Source: Dipetalonema caudispina (Eukaryota; Nematoda; Chromadorea; Rhabditida; Onchocercidae). From it: a stretch of 64,000 nucleotides of DNA. Made by a program: the position numbers and the translations under genes. Location of the stretch: the NCBI GenBank assembly GCA_013365325.1, contig JABVXV010000159.1, positions 1 to 64,000 on the forward strand. The letters are read 5' to 3'. The first letter of the stretch is position 1; each line of letters begins with the position of its first letter. Below the pieces are notes generated by a model. That model saw only the letters and a program-made list of their open reading frames with translations, was not told where the DNA came from and ran no database searches. This document shows, one piece after another, positions 62,909 through 64,000 of this stretch.

Positions 62909-64000
62909 TTTTTCGTTATCTTGTTCACAAGTGAAAGAAAAAGATGTAAATCAAAAAATTTTCCGTTTTTCCTTTCTTTCTCTCTTTCCTTAAATCTCAT
63001 TAAAATGTTTTGTTATTTTAACTATTTGTAAACGATATATTATTGGAAAATAATTGAAATAAGCAAATGAATAATATTTGTGTAATGTGTAATAATTATT
63101 AGTTAATTATTAGTACTTAAAAAAGGCAACGAGCAAAATAATTTAATTCTTAATAATAAAATAATACATTTCCTTTTTCCAACTGATAATTACTGTGATT
63201 AATTTCAACTTTTTTGTAAATTCCAAATCTGTGAAGCAGTTGACAAAAACTTAATAATAATAGTAATTAATAATAAATAATAATAATAATAGTTTCCAAA
63301 CGAAGCGTTGCAAACAATTGCATTTGTTTATAATAAGCAAATAAGGTACCATAAAATTGTAAAACGAGCAAATAACATCAAAAAAAAAAGTATTTTCAAT
63401 TGGATTTTTTGAAAACTTAAAAATTTTAATAAAGCTTTCCTGCATAAAAATAACGGAGATGGGAATGAAAATATGCTAATTTTCCTCTTTTATTGCAATA
63501 CATTTCATGCAAATAATTGGAAAATTTAATTATTATTCACACGTATACCAACCAATAAAGCATTAAATATAATTGGTTCATTTTTTCTTTAATGCAAATC
63601 AGAAATAAATTGGATATATATGCATATTTTAACAAGAATTCTAACAATTTAACCAAAAGAAAAAAGTGATTAATGGAAATGAAATAGTTTACGTAATCCT
63701 AATATGTTAATGATTCCCCTTCATCATTCAGGATATTATTATATTAAATCTATCAGTTAGTTTTTAAATTGGAAATATCCAAATTAATCTTAACAAGTTT
63801 CTGGTGATTTCATACTGTCATTATCATTTTTACTTATACTTTTTAATTGGTATTAATGAAATTGCAAAATCATTTCTATATTTGGTACAATTATTTATAA
63901 TGCTACCCATACACTTATGATCAATCTCGTTCACTGTTTTTTTTTCCCTTTCTTTTTTTGAAATTTTAAGCAATTCCTACTTCACCAATTTGCATAAAAA

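Larger units (their letters stand above)
47118..64000. other. Gene-poor region upstream of rootletin
   Basis: About 17 kb in which no gene could be supported on either strand. Open frames are mostly Phe/Leu/Ile/Lys/Asn-rich and of a length expected by chance at this base composition (roughly one stop per eleven codons). The region carries TA, CT and GA microsatellites, a 33-bp degenerate tandem repeat, a perfect 18-bp hairpin, and weak candidate exons near 56.9-58.1 kb. The rootletin promoter should lie at its left end. Confidence 0.55.

Overview
The window looks like nuclear DNA from a nematode, most likely a filarial (spirurid) worm. It is about three-quarters A+T, full of homopolymer runs and microsatellites, and its genes have many short introns with nematode-type splice sites (TTTCAG or TTTTAG acceptors, GTAAGT-like donors). 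The three large or clear proteins are metazoan, and two have very close C. elegans counterparts (SUP-9/TWK-20 and CHE-10). The filarial assignment is an inference from base composition and gene content. No bacterial operon, tRNA, rRNA, CRISPR array or intact transposon was found.

Layout. 1-2639: no gene. 2640-7071 (-): seven-exon TASK-type two-pore potassium channel, 374 aa. 7072-14922: about 7.9 kb spacer between two divergently transcribed genes. 14923-20794 (+): thirteen-exon SLC12A8-type transporter, 639 aa. 22225-23576 (+): three-exon, cysteine-rich, single-pass membrane protein, 113 aa, of no family I recognise. 23577-28211: spacer with microsatellites and one possible alternative last exon. 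28212-47090 (-): forty-exon rootletin gene (che-10), 2032 aa, filling about 19 kb. 47108-64000: about 17 kb with no supportable gene, rich in simple repeats.

All gene models were assembled by hand. Every exon junction keeps the reading frame, and each total length is a whole number of codons, which is strong internal support. The genes do not form a pathway. Rootletin builds the striated rootlet under sensory cilia. The TASK channel sets resting potential in excitable cells; SUP-9 works in muscle with UNC-93 and SUP-10. SLC12A8 is a membrane transporter with debated substrates. To my knowledge sup-9 and che-10 are both on C. elegans chromosome II, so their closeness here may be conserved linkage.

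I did not find an undescribed system. The points most worth a second look are a phase-compatible alternative C-terminal exon for rootletin at 24804-24877, the fully conserved TASK regulatory residues, the orphan cysteine-rich membrane protein, a 33-bp degenerate tandem repeat near 52.2 kb, and two GC-elevated islands with open frames (13.2-13.7 kb and 33.2-33.3 kb).
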